This document shows positions 46,983 through 56,661 of a stretch of 64,000 bases of DNA, one piece after another. The position numbers were made by a program, and so were the translations under genes. Within the stretch, counting starts at the first letter, position 1; every line of letters begins with the position of its first letter. The notes beneath the pieces are model-generated. The model ran no database searches. It saw nothing but the letters and a program-made list of their open reading frames with translations, and was not told the DNA's origin. Source of the DNA: Agrobacterium rosae. GTDB taxonomy: Bacteria; Pseudomonadota; Alphaproteobacteria; Rhizobiales; Rhizobiaceae. Location of the stretch: positions 161,256 to 225,255 of the forward strand of contig NZ_NXEJ01000007.1 of the NCBI RefSeq assembly GCF_002915175.1. The letters are read 5' to 3'.

Positions 46983-48056
46983 TCAGGGCTTCTCATCAGT
47001 TTTACGGCTTGTCAAATCAGGTGTGAGGTCGGAGACGAAGTCGCTGATGCCGGGCCGTTTCAAGGCTCTGAAGGGCAGCGGACGGCAAAGATCCATGGCT
47101 GCGATGCCGATTCGCGCCGTCATGAGGCCGTTGATAACCCCTTCACCCAGCCGCGCCGAAAGCCGCGACGCAATGCCGTGGCCCAGTAACTGTTGGGCGA
47201 GCCCATCACCCACCGCAATCGACCCTGTGACAGCCAGATGTGCAATGACATCCCGCAGCAGCCGCAGCATTCCCAGTGTACCGGGCCGACCACCATAAAG
47301 CTCTGCCATGGTGCGCACCAGCCTTGTGACCTCAAACAGGACATAGGCAAGATCGACGACGGCACGTGGGCTGACGGCGGTAACGACCGAGACGCGCTTG
47401 GAGGAATTCATGATCAACGCGCGTGCCTGACGGTCTAGCGGGCTTAACAGCTCACGCTCCGCAAGCTCGATGAGGTGTCGACCATCGATCACATCGTTTT
47501 CCGTATCCTTCAGCGCGGCACGACCCTTTGCTGTTTCGGCCCGGTGCGATAGCACGGCGTTCAGTCGCACGATGACGGCACGCGCAGCAGAGGATTTTTT
47601 CTCCAGCGCCGCTTTTTCCGCGTCTGATTTCAAGGACTGAACGGCGTTCAGCCGCATGATGCCGATGGCTTCCCGTGCCACCAGCGCAAAAACGGCAAAG
47701 ACGGCGATGGCAAGCGCGACGCTGGCGGTATAACCCAGCCAGTCCGAACGTGAAAACAGATTGCGAATGAGCTGGTCGGCCCAAAGCCCGAAGGCCAGCG
47801 AGAACAGCACGCCGACAGCGCCCATCGCCAGTTTGCCAAAGGAAAAACGGCGCTTGCGCGGCGCCGCGACGGGCAGGGCAGCCTTGTCGATTTCTTCTGG
47901 GGTCAGAAACGGGTCTTCCTCATCCGGCGTCATCGAAATATCCGCGTCGAAGCTGCGCGGTGATCGCTTGATATCCGTTTGCGGAGTGGGCGCAGGTTCG
48001 CTTTCCAGCGTAAATGCCGCTGGGCGTCGGTTGGGCGTGTTGATCTCGTCTTTCAT
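46983..48056 (-). CDS. YcjF/TIGR01620-type membrane protein
   Basis: 357 residues. A disordered, acidic start (MTPDEEDPFLTPEEID) leads to two membrane helices (LAMGAVGVLFSLAFGLWADQLI; YTASVALAIAVFAVFALVAREAIGIMRL) and a C-terminal DUF697-like region (AVVDLAYVLFEVTRLVRTMAELYGGRPG). YcjF always goes with the YcjX NTPase; the pair has been linked to envelope stress in enterics. Its ATG overlaps the ycjX stop by 4 nt. Confidence 0.9.
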   Translation of the reverse strand: MKDEINTPNRRPAAFTLESEPAPTPQTDIKRSPRSFDADISMTPDEEDPFLTPEEIDKAALPVAAPRKRRFSFGKLAMGAVGVLFSLAFGLWADQLIRNLFSRSDWLGYTASVALAIAVFAVFALVAREAIGIMRLNAVQSLKSDAEKAALEKKSSAARAVIVRLNAVLSHRAETAKGRAALKDTENDVIDGRHLIELAERELLSPLDRQARALIMNSSKRVSVVTAVSPRAVVDLAYVLFEVTRLVRTMAELYGGRPGTLGMLRLLRDVIAHLAVTGSIAVGDGLAQQLLGHGIASRLSARLGEGVINGLMTARIGIAAMDLCRPLPFRALKRPGISDFVSDLTPDLTSRKTDEKP

Positions 48057-49528
48057 GCGAGCTTGTCTCCAAACAGGAACTGCATGGCGCGGTCCAGCCG
48101 TATGTGCGGCACGGATAGCTTGATGCCACCGCTTGTTTCTTCCAGCTTGGGTGGACGGAAACGGACAACGTTCACATCTGGCAGGTCGGCCTTTTCACCT
48201 TCGGCATCCAGTGCACGAAACAAGGGTTCCGGGTCTTCCGGCAGGTCGCCGGGAAAAATGGCGGTCGTGCGATTGCCATCGAAGATTTCGCCATTGATCT
48301 TCTCGCCTGCAATCGGTGTTCCGACGATGACGGGAAGCGAGTGGCCATCCTGACGGACGCTGGCCTCTTTGGTAGCGCGCACGGAGGCTAGAGCCATGAC
48401 TTCGATGCCCGCACCACTCATGCCGATGGTGGTGATGGCGCGATCCACAAGGCGTCTCGTCAGGTTTTCAAGGCGGTCATGGCTTTCGTGGTGCAGATGG
48501 TCCGCCTTCGTTGCCGCGACCAGCACCTTGTCGATGCGGCGGCGCACCAGAGACGACAACAGGCTGTTCTTGCCCGGTCGGAAGCATGCCAGAACGTCAC
48601 CCAGCGCCCGTTCAAGATCCTGCACCGCTTCCGGCCCGCGATTAACGGCTTGCAGCGCGTCGATCAGCACGATCTGGCGGTCGAGCCGCGCAAAGTGCTC
48701 CCGAAAAAACGGCTTCACGACGATGGACTTATAGGCCTCGTAACGCCGCTCCATCATGGCTCTGAGCGAGCCCTTCGGTGCCTTCACATCGCTCAAGCCG
48801 GGAAGAGGCGAAAAGGTGAGGGCAGGTGATCCCTCCAAGTCGCCCGGCATCAGGAAACGACCGGGTGGCAAAGTGGACAGCGAGCGCTCATCGGATTTAC
48901 AGGCACGAAGATAGGTGGCGAAACTTTCCGCCAGACGTCGCGCCGTCATTTCGTCGGCAGGGCCATCCATATCGACCGAGGTGGCGATTTCCAGCCATTC
49001 TCGCGCCAGTTCGGCGCGCACGCCCTGAGTGGCAAGTGACAGCGTGTTATCGCTAAAGGTCTTGTAGTCCTGCGTCAGCAGTGGGAGGTCAAGCAGCCAT
49101 TCGCCGGGGTAATCAACGATATCGATGGCGAGACGACCAGAGGAAAACCATCGGCCCCAGCCACTGGCGCTCTGGTAATCCAGCGTGATGCGCAATTCGG
49201 ATATGGCACGCGTCGAATCCGGCCAGATGCGGTCGCGCACCAGTGCCTGAATATGGTCTTCGTATTGAAAACGTGGAATCGCGTCATCCGGCTGCGGCTC
49301 CAGCCGCACGTTGGATACTCTGCCGGAGCGAAGCGCTTCGAAAAGGGGAAGACGGCCACCATTCAGCAGATTGTGGACCAAGGAAGAGATGAAGACAGTC
49401 TTGCCCGCGCGCGAAAGCCCAGTGACGCCCAGCCGTAAAGTCGGGTTGGTCAGGGCGCTGGCGCGATCTGTGAGATTGTCTATGGCAATCAATGCGCTAT
49501 CGGTGACAGACGTAAGGGATGGCGACAA
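48053..49528 (-). CDS. YcjX-family P-loop NTPase
   Basis: About 491 residues from a TTG at 49528 (giving SPSLTSVTDSALIAIDNLTDRA, as in relatives I recall). Walker A is GLSRAGKT, Walker B-like IDIVDYPGEWLLDL, and VAATKADHLH resembles a G4 (TKAD) motif. FGDKLA closes the protein. Starts at ATG 49558 or 49603 are possible but have no clear ribosome site. Coupled to the YcjF-like gene downstream. Confidence 0.87.
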   Translation of the reverse strand: MSPSLTSVTDSALIAIDNLTDRASALTNPTLRLGVTGLSRAGKTVFISSLVHNLLNGGRLPLFEALRSGRVSNVRLEPQPDDAIPRFQYEDHIQALVRDRIWPDSTRAISELRITLDYQSASGWGRWFSSGRLAIDIVDYPGEWLLDLPLLTQDYKTFSDNTLSLATQGVRAELAREWLEIATSVDMDGPADEMTARRLAESFATYLRACKSDERSLSTLPPGRFLMPGDLEGSPALTFSPLPGLSDVKAPKGSLRAMMERRYEAYKSIVVKPFFREHFARLDRQIVLIDALQAVNRGPEAVQDLERALGDVLACFRPGKNSLLSSLVRRRIDKVLVAATKADHLHHESHDRLENLTRRLVDRAITTIGMSGAGIEVMALASVRATKEASVRQDGHSLPVIVGTPIAGEKINGEIFDGNRTTAIFPGDLPEDPEPLFRALDAEGEKADLPDVNVVRFRPPKLEETSGGIKLSVPHIRLDRAMQFLFGDKLA

Positions 49529-49632
49529 TGAACGTTTCCACAAAATATTTCGCTTCATGAAAATATATAGGTCTGACGTCTGCTTAAAAAAGAAGCGGGC
49601 CATGGAAAGTTTTCATCGGGCGACGTTCGGCC

Positions 49633-50142
49633 TTACGGTCCGAGGAATTCGAGCATCTGCCATTCAGCGACGTTACCATTACCGTCCAGCTTTGCGTCAA
49701 GTATCGCAAGGCCTGCCGTGGGAAAGCCAGATGGCAACAGGCTTTCCATTTTCCGCTGTCCTAGAAATGCCTCAGCAACCGCATCCAGCGTCGGGTTATG
49801 GCCGATCAGCATCACGGAACGGCTTGGTGCTTGCGCAGCGATCAATGCGAGATAGGTTTCCGGCTGAGCGTTGTACATCTCATCGACATAGGCGATGTCG
49901 AATGCGTCGTTGAATGCCCGCCGCACCGACTGCGCCGTTTCGCGGCAACGCGTTGCTGTCGAGCTCAAGACGACATCTGGGAGATAGCCCTTGTCCGCTG
50001 CATGTGCGGCGACAACTTCGACCTCCGCATAGCCCACGTCATCCAGGTGCCTGTCGAAGTCCCGCTCACCGCCAGCCGGCCACGCCGCGCGCGCATGTCG
50101 CATCAGATAGATCCGGAATGGTGGTGGTTGGAGCACTGGCAT
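49633..50142 (-). CDS. SixA-type histidine phosphatase
   Basis: 169 residues. FRIYLMRHARAAWP is the RH(A/G) active site, DVVLSSTATRCRETAQSV the second Arg segment, and VMLIGHNPTLD the second His. The pattern and size fit SixA, which dephosphorylates Hpt or HPr-type phosphohistidines. The N-terminal codon is uncertain: ATG 50172 is an alternative. It is on the same strand as and just before YcjX. Confidence 0.88.
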   Translation of the reverse strand: MPVLQPPPFRIYLMRHARAAWPAGGERDFDRHLDDVGYAEVEVVAAHAADKGYLPDVVLSSTATRCRETAQSVRRAFNDAFDIAYVDEMYNAQPETYLALIAAQAPSRSVMLIGHNPTLDAVAEAFLGQRKMESLLPSGFPTAGLAILDAKLDGNGNVAEWQMLEFLGP

Positions 50143-50410
50143 TTCCGGAGCATCCCATGCAGGTGTAAACATCGTTGGCAAGCTTTACAGGAACAGGCGG
50201 CGGCACCGCAAGTGGAGCCCTGTATAACCAAGTTCTTATAACGTGATTGAAGAAATAATTCGTGATTCGGGAATAAAGCATAAAAAATAACCATTTAGCT
50301 GAATTTTGTGACAGATTTAAAAATGCCTAAAAACTGTTTTGCGGACTTGAATGGGCGTATGGCATTGGAGTATACCCGCGCCATATGAGATGTTCTTCGA
50401 GGAGAATCGC

Positions 50411-50830
50411 GTGAGTGAGAAGATCGATCTTAGCAATTATGTGCTCTCGGAAAGCGATGAGTTCATGAATGCCAACCAGAAGGCCTATTTCAGGGCAAAG
50501 CTGGTCGGCTGGAGGAACGACATTCTGAGAGAAGCGCGCGAGACGCTGGGTCATCTCGCGGAAGAAAGCGCCAATCATCCGGATCTTGCCGACAGAGCAT
50601 CGTCCGAGACAGACCGCGCCATCGAGCTTCGCGCTCGCGACCGCCAGAGAAAGTTGATCTCGAAAATCGACGCAGCGCTCCAGCGGATCGACGAAGGCAC
50701 ATACGGCTACTGTGAAGAGACAGGCGAGCCGATCGGCATCAAAAGACTGGACGCCCGCCCCATTGCAACCTTGTCCATCGAAGCCCAGGAACGCCACGAG
50801 CGCCGTGAAAAGGTATATCGCGACGAGTGA
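50411..50830 (+). CDS. dksA: DksA-family transcription factor with reduced zinc finger
   Basis: 139 residues from a GTG with GAGGAGA at 50399. The coiled-coil hairpin (RAKLVGWRNDILREARETLGHLAEE ... ETDRAIELRARDRQRKLISKI) is followed by the finger YGYCEETGEPIGIKRLDARPIATLSIEAQ. The four classical zinc cysteines read Cys, Thr, Ser, Ala, so zinc binding is probably lost. DksA binds RNA polymerase with ppGpp. Similar Cys-poor versions are known in other alphaproteobacteria. An intrinsic terminator follows. Confidence 0.94.
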   Translation: MSEKIDLSNYVLSESDEFMNANQKAYFRAKLVGWRNDILREARETLGHLAEESANHPDLADRASSETDRAIELRARDRQRKLISKIDAALQRIDEGTYGYCEETGEPIGIKRLDARPIATLSIEAQERHERREKVYRDE

Positions 50831-50858
50831 GCGATCGGTCCCTATAAGTCTTTTATTC

Positions 50859-50888
50859 AAAAGCCGTATCGGAAACGATGCGGCTTTT
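50859..50888 (+). terminator. Intrinsic terminator after dksA
   Basis: A 13-bp stem (50859-50871 with 50876-50888, one G-U) with GAAA loop and four T at the end. Confidence 0.85.
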
Positions 50889-51011
50889 CAGTTTGTGAAA
50901 AGGCAGGGAAAATGTGGTTCGCAAGGACTTCGTGCCCTCGCACCTCGACCAAGTAGATTGTGCTTTTTCGAACACTGCTGCCAAGACGGAGATGGTCGCA
51001 GAGCGCCAGCG

Positions 51012-51468
51012 CTATCGTCGACTGATGAGTCGAGATTTAAGGCCTTGTGGATAAAGCTCTGGTTTTCCGTCAGTATCTAGCTCTCGCAGATCATACCAAG
51101 ATGCCACCATCGAGGTGCCATCATCTTCCTTAAATCGAATGTGTTCTTGACCTTCAAAAGCTCCATCAGGAAATGCCAGATCAAAAATGAAAAGGATTTC
51201 GTGGCGGCGTTCGCCCTCGTGGACGTAGACATTCTCCAGCACCATAGGCCCTGCGAGAATGGAAACATCAGTCTCGATTTCCTCTTTAAACTCCCTGATT
51301 ACCGCATCTTTTGCGGACTCGCCAAACTCGACGCTACCGCCAAGCGGACGAACCCCTTTTAGCTGCCCGTTATGATCGCGAACCTCAAATGCCAAGAGCC
51401 CGGGGGCCTCGCCAATGTAGGCCGAGAGCTTTGATGCGGATCAAACCGGATTTCGAGATAGTTGTCAT
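51012..51468 (-). pseudogene. NUDIX hydrolase broken by a one-base frameshift
   Basis: The main frame (51395 to 51012) has GVRPLGGSVEFGESAKDAVIREFKEEIE, a NUDIX box (GX5EX7REUXEEXGU-like), but lacks a proper N-terminus. An ATG at 51468 in another frame encodes MTTISKSGLIRIKAL, and removing one G near 51420-51423 joins the two into a plausible NUDIX N-terminus (IRIKAL, AYIGEAPGLLAFEVRD). So an extra base breaks the gene. Could be a sequencing error; then it is intact with about 151 residues. Confidence 0.75.
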
Positions 51469-51733
51469 TTTTTCCAACTATCGCAATCGTGACCTTCCCG
51501 CAACAGATCAGCGCAGCTTGCCTGAATGCTGAATTCAGGGAGTATAACTTTCTTATAAACTCACCGCAAAAGCTCATGATCAAGCGTTCTGTGGGCGAAG
51601 CGATGGTCGATCAATTCTTCGCTCCCGCGTTATGCTCGGGACAATGTGAAGCGCTCTCATGGCTGCAAAGCCAGTATTTCGTATCATTGCCTGCTGTTCC
51701 GTAGAGCCTTCGCCTCCACCTCTGTACCACCAC
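51469..51733. other. Intergenic region without identified gene
   Basis: I see no supported gene or RNA between the NUDIX start and the rne terminator; short frames here have no ribosome site and no family resemblance. Confidence 0.5.
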
Positions 51734-51765
51734 AAAACAAAAGAGGCCCCGTAAAACGGAGCCTC
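51734..51765 (-). terminator. Terminator of rne
   Basis: A 9-bp stem (51743-51751 with 51757-51765; one G-U-type pair) with a T-rich tail on the minus strand. Confidence 0.8.
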
Positions 51766-51799
51766 AATCATTGGTCATATCAGCGTGGATGGCAGCTTT

Positions 51800-54742
51800 T
51801 TAGAAGAAGCCGCGTCTTTGCCACCAGCCGCCCTTGCGGGGCTTGGACTGATCGCCGCCTTCTGCACCTTCACCGGATGGGGAGGTGACGACGGGCTCCG
51901 AGGACGACACTTTGTCACCGCGGTTGGCACGGGCAGGCTTCGTCGTTTCAGCTGCGTCGTTTCCGAGGTCGGCAGAAGCTTCGCCAGCTTCTTCGACAGC
52001 AACGTCTGCGACGGTTACCTCAACCACGACAGGCTCTACCGTTTCAACAGGGGCAGGAGCGGCAGGATGGGTCGGAACAGCAGCAGCAGGTGCTACGGGT
52101 TCCTCCGTCACTGTTTCCTTGGCCTTGCGGGTCCGGCGTGGCTTCTTCGGCTTTTCCGTTTCTTCCACGGTCGGCGTCGGTGCTTCGGCTTCAACTGCTT
52201 CGACAACAGCGGGTTCTTCGACACCCTCTATCGCAGCGGCAGCAGCGCCATCTTCAACACCCTCGGATGTTTCAGGCTCAGAGCCATCCTCTTCGATGAT
52301 GTTGCCGTTCTCATCGCGATTGCGACGTCCGCCACGTTTGCCACGGCGACGGCGCTTACGCTTGCCATCGTCAGATGTCGTGCCGTCGCCTGTTTCCGGT
52401 GTCGAGGCGGAAGCCTCGTCATCGGAATCTGCTTCTGCATCATCATCCTGATCGTCAGACGATGTATCGTCTTCCGCATCACCGTTTGCCTCGGCGCCGT
52501 TCTGGCCGCCGTTCTTGCCCCGACGACGACGACGACGCTTGCGCTTGCGTTTGCCATCTTCACCGGTATCGGCCTGTGCAGGACGGGCTTCGGTCTTCTC
52601 AGCCTTTACAACGACTTCTTCCTCATCTTCATCCTCATCGGCTTCGATGATGATGTCATCTTCCTCTTCCTCGAAGTCAGGAAGCATCTGGATGAGGCTT
52701 TCGATCTTGACCGGATTCTCGACAGCTTCGCCGCGATCGATCGCGAAGTGCTGCGCACCGACGCTCTCATCAGCTGCGATGATGATGGCAACGCCGAAGC
52801 GGGCTTCATAATCGACAATCGTCGCGCGCTTGTGGTTGAGCAGGTAAAGCGCCGTGTCAGGTGTGCAACGAACGGTAATGTTATGCGTGGTGTTGCGCAG
52901 CAAGTATTCCTCGACGCCGCGCAGAACATGCAGCGCGATGGAGGATTCGGAGCGAACATGGCCCGTGCCGCCGCAATGCGAGCAGACCTGGGTGGTCGAC
53001 TCCAGAACCGATGCGCGGATACGCTGACGCGACATTTCCAAAAGGCCGAAATGCGAGATACGGCCGACCTGGATGCGGGCGCGGTCGTTCTTCAGGCAAT
53101 CCTTGAGCTTCTTCTCGACGGAGCGGTTGTTGCGCTTCTCTTCCATGTCGATGAAGTCGACGACGACGAGACCGGCAAGGTCGCGAAGACGCAGCTGGCG
53201 TGCCACTTCTTCGGCGGCTTCCAGGTTGGTCTGAACGGCGGTTTCCTCGATGGAGTGTTCGCGGGTCGAACGACCGGAGTTCACGTCGATAGCAACCAGC
53301 GCTTCCGTCTGGTTGATGATGAGGTAACCACCGGACTTCAAAGTCACCTGTGGCTGCAACATGCGGTCGAGCTGCGCTTCGATGCCCGAACGCGAGAAGA
53401 TCGGGTGAATATCGCGGTAAGGCTGAACCACCTTTGCATGGCTCGGCATCAGCATCTTCATGAAGTCTTTCGCTTCACGATAGCCTTCTTCGCCGGACAC
53501 GATGATTTCGCTGATGTCCTTGTTGTAAAGGTCACGGATCGAACGCTTGATCAGCGAACCTTCTTCGTAAACGAGGCAAGGAGCCGTGGAATTCAGCGTG
53601 AGTGTGCGAACGTTCTCCCACAAACGCATCAGATATTCGAAGTCGCGCTTGATTTCGACGCGGGTGCGGTTGGCACCGGCTGTGCGAAGGATAACGCCCA
53701 TGCCCTGCGGCACTTCCAGATCGCGTGCGATTTCCTTTAGGCGCTTGCGGTCCGTCGGCTGGGTGATCTTCCGGGAAATACCGCCGCCACGCGCCGTGTT
53801 CGGCATCAGAACCGAGTAACGACCGGCGAGCGACAGATAGGTCGTCAGCGCGGCACCCTTGTTGCCACGTTCTTCCTTGGCAACTTGAACCAGAAGAATC
53901 TGGCGACGCTTGATGACTTCCTGAATGCGGTACTGCTTGCGTGGCTTGCGCGAAACGCGGTCTGGAACTTCTTCCATCGCATCTTCGGCACCAACGGATT
54001 CGATGACTTCCTTTTCGTGATGGTCGTCATCATCATCGTCGTCATCATTATCGCGACGGCCAAGACCTTCAACTTCTTCCGAAATCGTGTCGGTGTCGAC
54101 CATGGCAGCCATTTCGCCGCCCTTGCTGCCATCGTCTTCCGAGCTTTCGTCAGAGGCGGCCGCATCGGCAGAAACGTCGTCTGTCTTTTTCTTCGTGCGG
54201 GGACGACGAACGCGCTTCTTGGGCTTTTCGTCTTCGGCTGGAACGTCCTCAGCCAAGGCTTCGACAGCCTCAACTTCGGTTTCGACCGGTTCTAACGCAG
54301 TGTCAGTGGTTACTGCTTCTTCAACGGCCGTTTCCGCTGCTGTTGCCGCAACGATACCGATATCGGGTTGATCAACCTGCGAAAGATCGACCGCTGACGA
54401 TGTTGGCTCATTTGGCGCGTCGTTGGCGGACTCGAAGTCGTCGTTGCGACGGTGATCTTCAGCTTCGGCTCTTAGAAGGGCCTGCCGGTCTGCCAGGGGA
54501 ATCTGGTAATAATCGGGGTGGATTTCCGCGAAAGCGAGAAAACCGTGGCGATTGCCGCCGTAATCCACGAAAGCTGCCTGGAGGGAAGGCTCCACACGGG
54601 TAACTTTGGCAAGATAGATATTGCCGCGAATTTGTTTCTTGTGTTCCGACTCGAAATCGAATTCTTCAATTCGATTTCCACGGACTACAACAACGCGCGT
54701 CTCCTCTTCATGGGACGCGTCGATAAGCATTTTGTCTGCCAT
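51800..54742 (-). CDS. rne: Ribonuclease E/G
   Basis: 980 residues. The S1 RNA-binding domain starts near 38 (RGNIYLAKVTRVEPSLQAAFVDYG) and is split by an acidic, low-complexity insertion (about 100-265) with a run of Asp near 232-240, then resumes at VIKRRQILLVQVAKEERGNKG. The catalytic DNase I-like part has AIDVNSGRST (about 485-494) and VVVDFIDMEEKRN (about 527-539). CSHCGGTG (587-594) is the zinc link joining the dimer. The 690-980 tail is disordered with acidic and Arg-rich blocks and ends WWQRRGFF, the degradosome scaffold region. A 644-bp leader lies upstream. Confidence 0.96.
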   Translation of the reverse strand: MADKMLIDASHEEETRVVVVRGNRIEEFDFESEHKKQIRGNIYLAKVTRVEPSLQAAFVDYGGNRHGFLAFAEIHPDYYQIPLADRQALLRAEAEDHRRNDDFESANDAPNEPTSSAVDLSQVDQPDIGIVAATAAETAVEEAVTTDTALEPVETEVEAVEALAEDVPAEDEKPKKRVRRPRTKKKTDDVSADAAASDESSEDDGSKGGEMAAMVDTDTISEEVEGLGRRDNDDDDDDDDHHEKEVIESVGAEDAMEEVPDRVSRKPRKQYRIQEVIKRRQILLVQVAKEERGNKGAALTTYLSLAGRYSVLMPNTARGGGISRKITQPTDRKRLKEIARDLEVPQGMGVILRTAGANRTRVEIKRDFEYLMRLWENVRTLTLNSTAPCLVYEEGSLIKRSIRDLYNKDISEIIVSGEEGYREAKDFMKMLMPSHAKVVQPYRDIHPIFSRSGIEAQLDRMLQPQVTLKSGGYLIINQTEALVAIDVNSGRSTREHSIEETAVQTNLEAAEEVARQLRLRDLAGLVVVDFIDMEEKRNNRSVEKKLKDCLKNDRARIQVGRISHFGLLEMSRQRIRASVLESTTQVCSHCGGTGHVRSESSIALHVLRGVEEYLLRNTTHNITVRCTPDTALYLLNHKRATIVDYEARFGVAIIIAADESVGAQHFAIDRGEAVENPVKIESLIQMLPDFEEEEDDIIIEADEDEDEEEVVVKAEKTEARPAQADTGEDGKRKRKRRRRRRGKNGGQNGAEANGDAEDDTSSDDQDDDAEADSDDEASASTPETGDGTTSDDGKRKRRRRGKRGGRRNRDENGNIIEEDGSEPETSEGVEDGAAAAAIEGVEEPAVVEAVEAEAPTPTVEETEKPKKPRRTRKAKETVTEEPVAPAAAVPTHPAAPAPVETVEPVVVEVTVADVAVEEAGEASADLGNDAAETTKPARANRGDKVSSSEPVVTSPSGEGAEGGDQSKPRKGGWWQRRGFF

Positions 54743-55386
54743 GTAAGCTGTGCTCCTCGGCGCAGCCTTGTCATATACGAGAGCAGGCCCGCCGCGAGGA
54801 CAGGCCTTTCATCTATTTTCAAGGGTGTGCCGGAAATGAAGTTTCTTGCCCGGCGTCTGTTAACTGGCAGCATCCGGATAACTGGCAAAGCATGATGCCT
54901 GCTCTTGGTATCCGGTTGATTTGAAAGCTGCTGCAACGACATCATTGGCCAAGCGAGAACGACTTTAATAAATAGACCCCGTAAGGTCCGATGAAAATGC
55001 TCTCTTCGAGCGCGCGGTGGCATGCCACCGGGTATTGTTCCAGCCACGGCCGGAATTGATCCAGTTTCAGGAGAAAAATGCAGCGACGGCAGATGATTGC
55101 CCGAATTTACAGCGCCAGCGTCTTTGTCGATTGGCAGCCGGCGGGCATCTATCCCGTCAACACTTTTAACCCTCATTCACGTTGTATGTTTTATCCGTCA
55201 TAATAGCAATAGGGTGGCTAAATATGCCATATCATTGGTGGAATTTCGCAATTAAGAATTGCTTCACCAAGGGCTGCGATTGTTGCGCGGCAGTGCAAAT
55301 CAGGCCATTCTGACGGGTGGAAATGACGGAATTTGGCTGAAACGCGCAGCTTGTTTTGTTAAAAGACGATAAATACGGAAACGACC
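54743..55386. promoter_or_regulatory. Long divergent leader region of rne and amiC
   Basis: 644 bases with no supported gene. It includes a perfect 14-bp palindrome (55016-55029) and several GC-rich hairpins on the rne side. In other bacteria the rne 5' UTR is long and lets RNase E control its own message, so this is a candidate for the same. The amiC-proximal 200 bases are A+T-rich, as expected for a promoter. Confidence 0.45.
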
Positions 55387-56661
55387 TTGGCGACCATCAA
55401 AACATCGATCGACGGCATGAACGTGTCACAAATTTGGATTTCGATTGCACGAATCAGCCGCATTTTCGCCTTGGCGTTGCTGGCTGTGCTGGCGGGCTTT
55501 GAGATGAGCCATGCCAATGAGCAGGCACCCACGCTCGTCGCGACCAAAGCACGTATTATCGGCGATGAGGCTCGCACGCGCATCGTCATGGAGTTCAATC
55601 AGGAACCGGAATTCGAGGTCCACTATCTGGATTCGCCTGCGCGCATCGTCGTGGATTTTCCAGCCGTTGGCTTTTCCTTTCCGACCAGCGATCTAGCCCC
55701 GACCGGGCTTTTCAGCGATATCCGCTTCGGCAGCATGGGTGAGGGGAGTGCGCGTCTCGTGCTGACAGCCAAGAAGCCCGCGCAGGTGGTGATTGCTGAA
55801 AGCAAGTCAGATGACGGCGGCAAGACTTTCCGGTTCGTGCTGGATACGGAAATGGCGACGAAGCAGAAATTCGCCGATCTGTTGAAGAATCAGAGTTGGC
55901 AGGCTCTCGCACCCGCAACGACTGCCTCCGTGACGACGGATGTTATGCCCAAAACCTCCCGCCAGTCCGAGTTCGTCATCGCGGTGGATGCGGGCCACGG
56001 CGGAATCGATGCCGGTGCCAAGGGTGCCGTGTCTGGGACGGACGAAAAGGTCATCACGCTGACCTTTGCCAAGCAACTGGCCGACCGCCTCAACAAGATT
56101 GCCGGCGTCAAAGCATTCCTTACCCGGGATGATGATACGTTTCTGGCGCTCTCGGAGCGCGTGACATTGGCCCGTCAGCAAAATGCCAATCTCTTTATCT
56201 CAGTTCATGCCGACACGTTGAAACAAAAGGGCATTCGCGGGGCGACGGTCTATACGATTTCCGATCGTGCCTCTGACAGAATGGCACAGGCTCTGGCCGA
56301 GCGCGAGAACCTATCGGACCAGATTGCGGGCGTGGCCGTGCAGCACGAAAGGCCGGAGGTGGCCGACATTCTGCTCGATTTGACCCGGCGTGAGACGCAG
56401 GCTTTTTCCGTGACGCTCGCAGAAAACATCGTGAAATCCTTCGAAGGGCAGGTCGGCCTCATCAATAATCCCCATCGCTACGCAGGCTTTCAGGTGCTGC
56501 GCGCCCATGATGTGCCGTCCGTTCTTCTGGAGCTCGGTTTCCTGTCCAATCCGGACGATGAAAAACTGTTGCTGGACGAAACATGGCGCGCAAAAGTTGC
56601 CGATACACTGGCCACCGCCGTGACGCGTTACAGAGAGCAAGCTTTGGCTAATGGTGGCTGA
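55387..56661 (+). CDS. amiC: N-acetylmuramoyl-L-alanine amidase, AmiC type
   Basis: 424 residues from a TTG (GGAAACG upstream); ATG 55417 is the alternative. A signal or anchor helix (IFALALLAVLAGFEMSHA) is followed by an AMIN domain (about 50-150: ATKARIIGDEARTRIVMEFN) and an Amidase_3 domain (about 200-415). Zinc and catalytic residues: VDAGHGGIDAG, ISVHADT and LLELGFLSN. It cleaves septal peptidoglycan in daughter cell separation. Divergent from rne. Confidence 0.94.
   Translation: MATIKTSIDGMNVSQIWISIARISRIFALALLAVLAGFEMSHANEQAPTLVATKARIIGDEARTRIVMEFNQEPEFEVHYLDSPARIVVDFPAVGFSFPTSDLAPTGLFSDIRFGSMGEGSARLVLTAKKPAQVVIAESKSDDGGKTFRFVLDTEMATKQKFADLLKNQSWQALAPATTASVTTDVMPKTSRQSEFVIAVDAGHGGIDAGAKGAVSGTDEKVITLTFAKQLADRLNKIAGVKAFLTRDDDTFLALSERVTLARQQNANLFISVHADTLKQKGIRGATVYTISDRASDRMAQALAERENLSDQIAGVAVQHERPEVADILLDLTRRETQAFSVTLAENIVKSFEGQVGLINNPHRYAGFQVLRAHDVPSVLLELGFLSNPDDEKLLLDETWRAKVADTLATAVTRYREQALANGG

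Noticed and set aside
51359..51583. 74-residue minus-strand frame near the NUDIX gene
   Set aside because: Third frame across the same stretch; it explains neither the NUDIX N-terminus nor any known family.
51785..53740. 651-residue open frame on the plus strand
   Set aside because: Antisense to the RNase E tail; it is composed of Phe/Leu/Arg runs mirrored from acidic and basic tracts.
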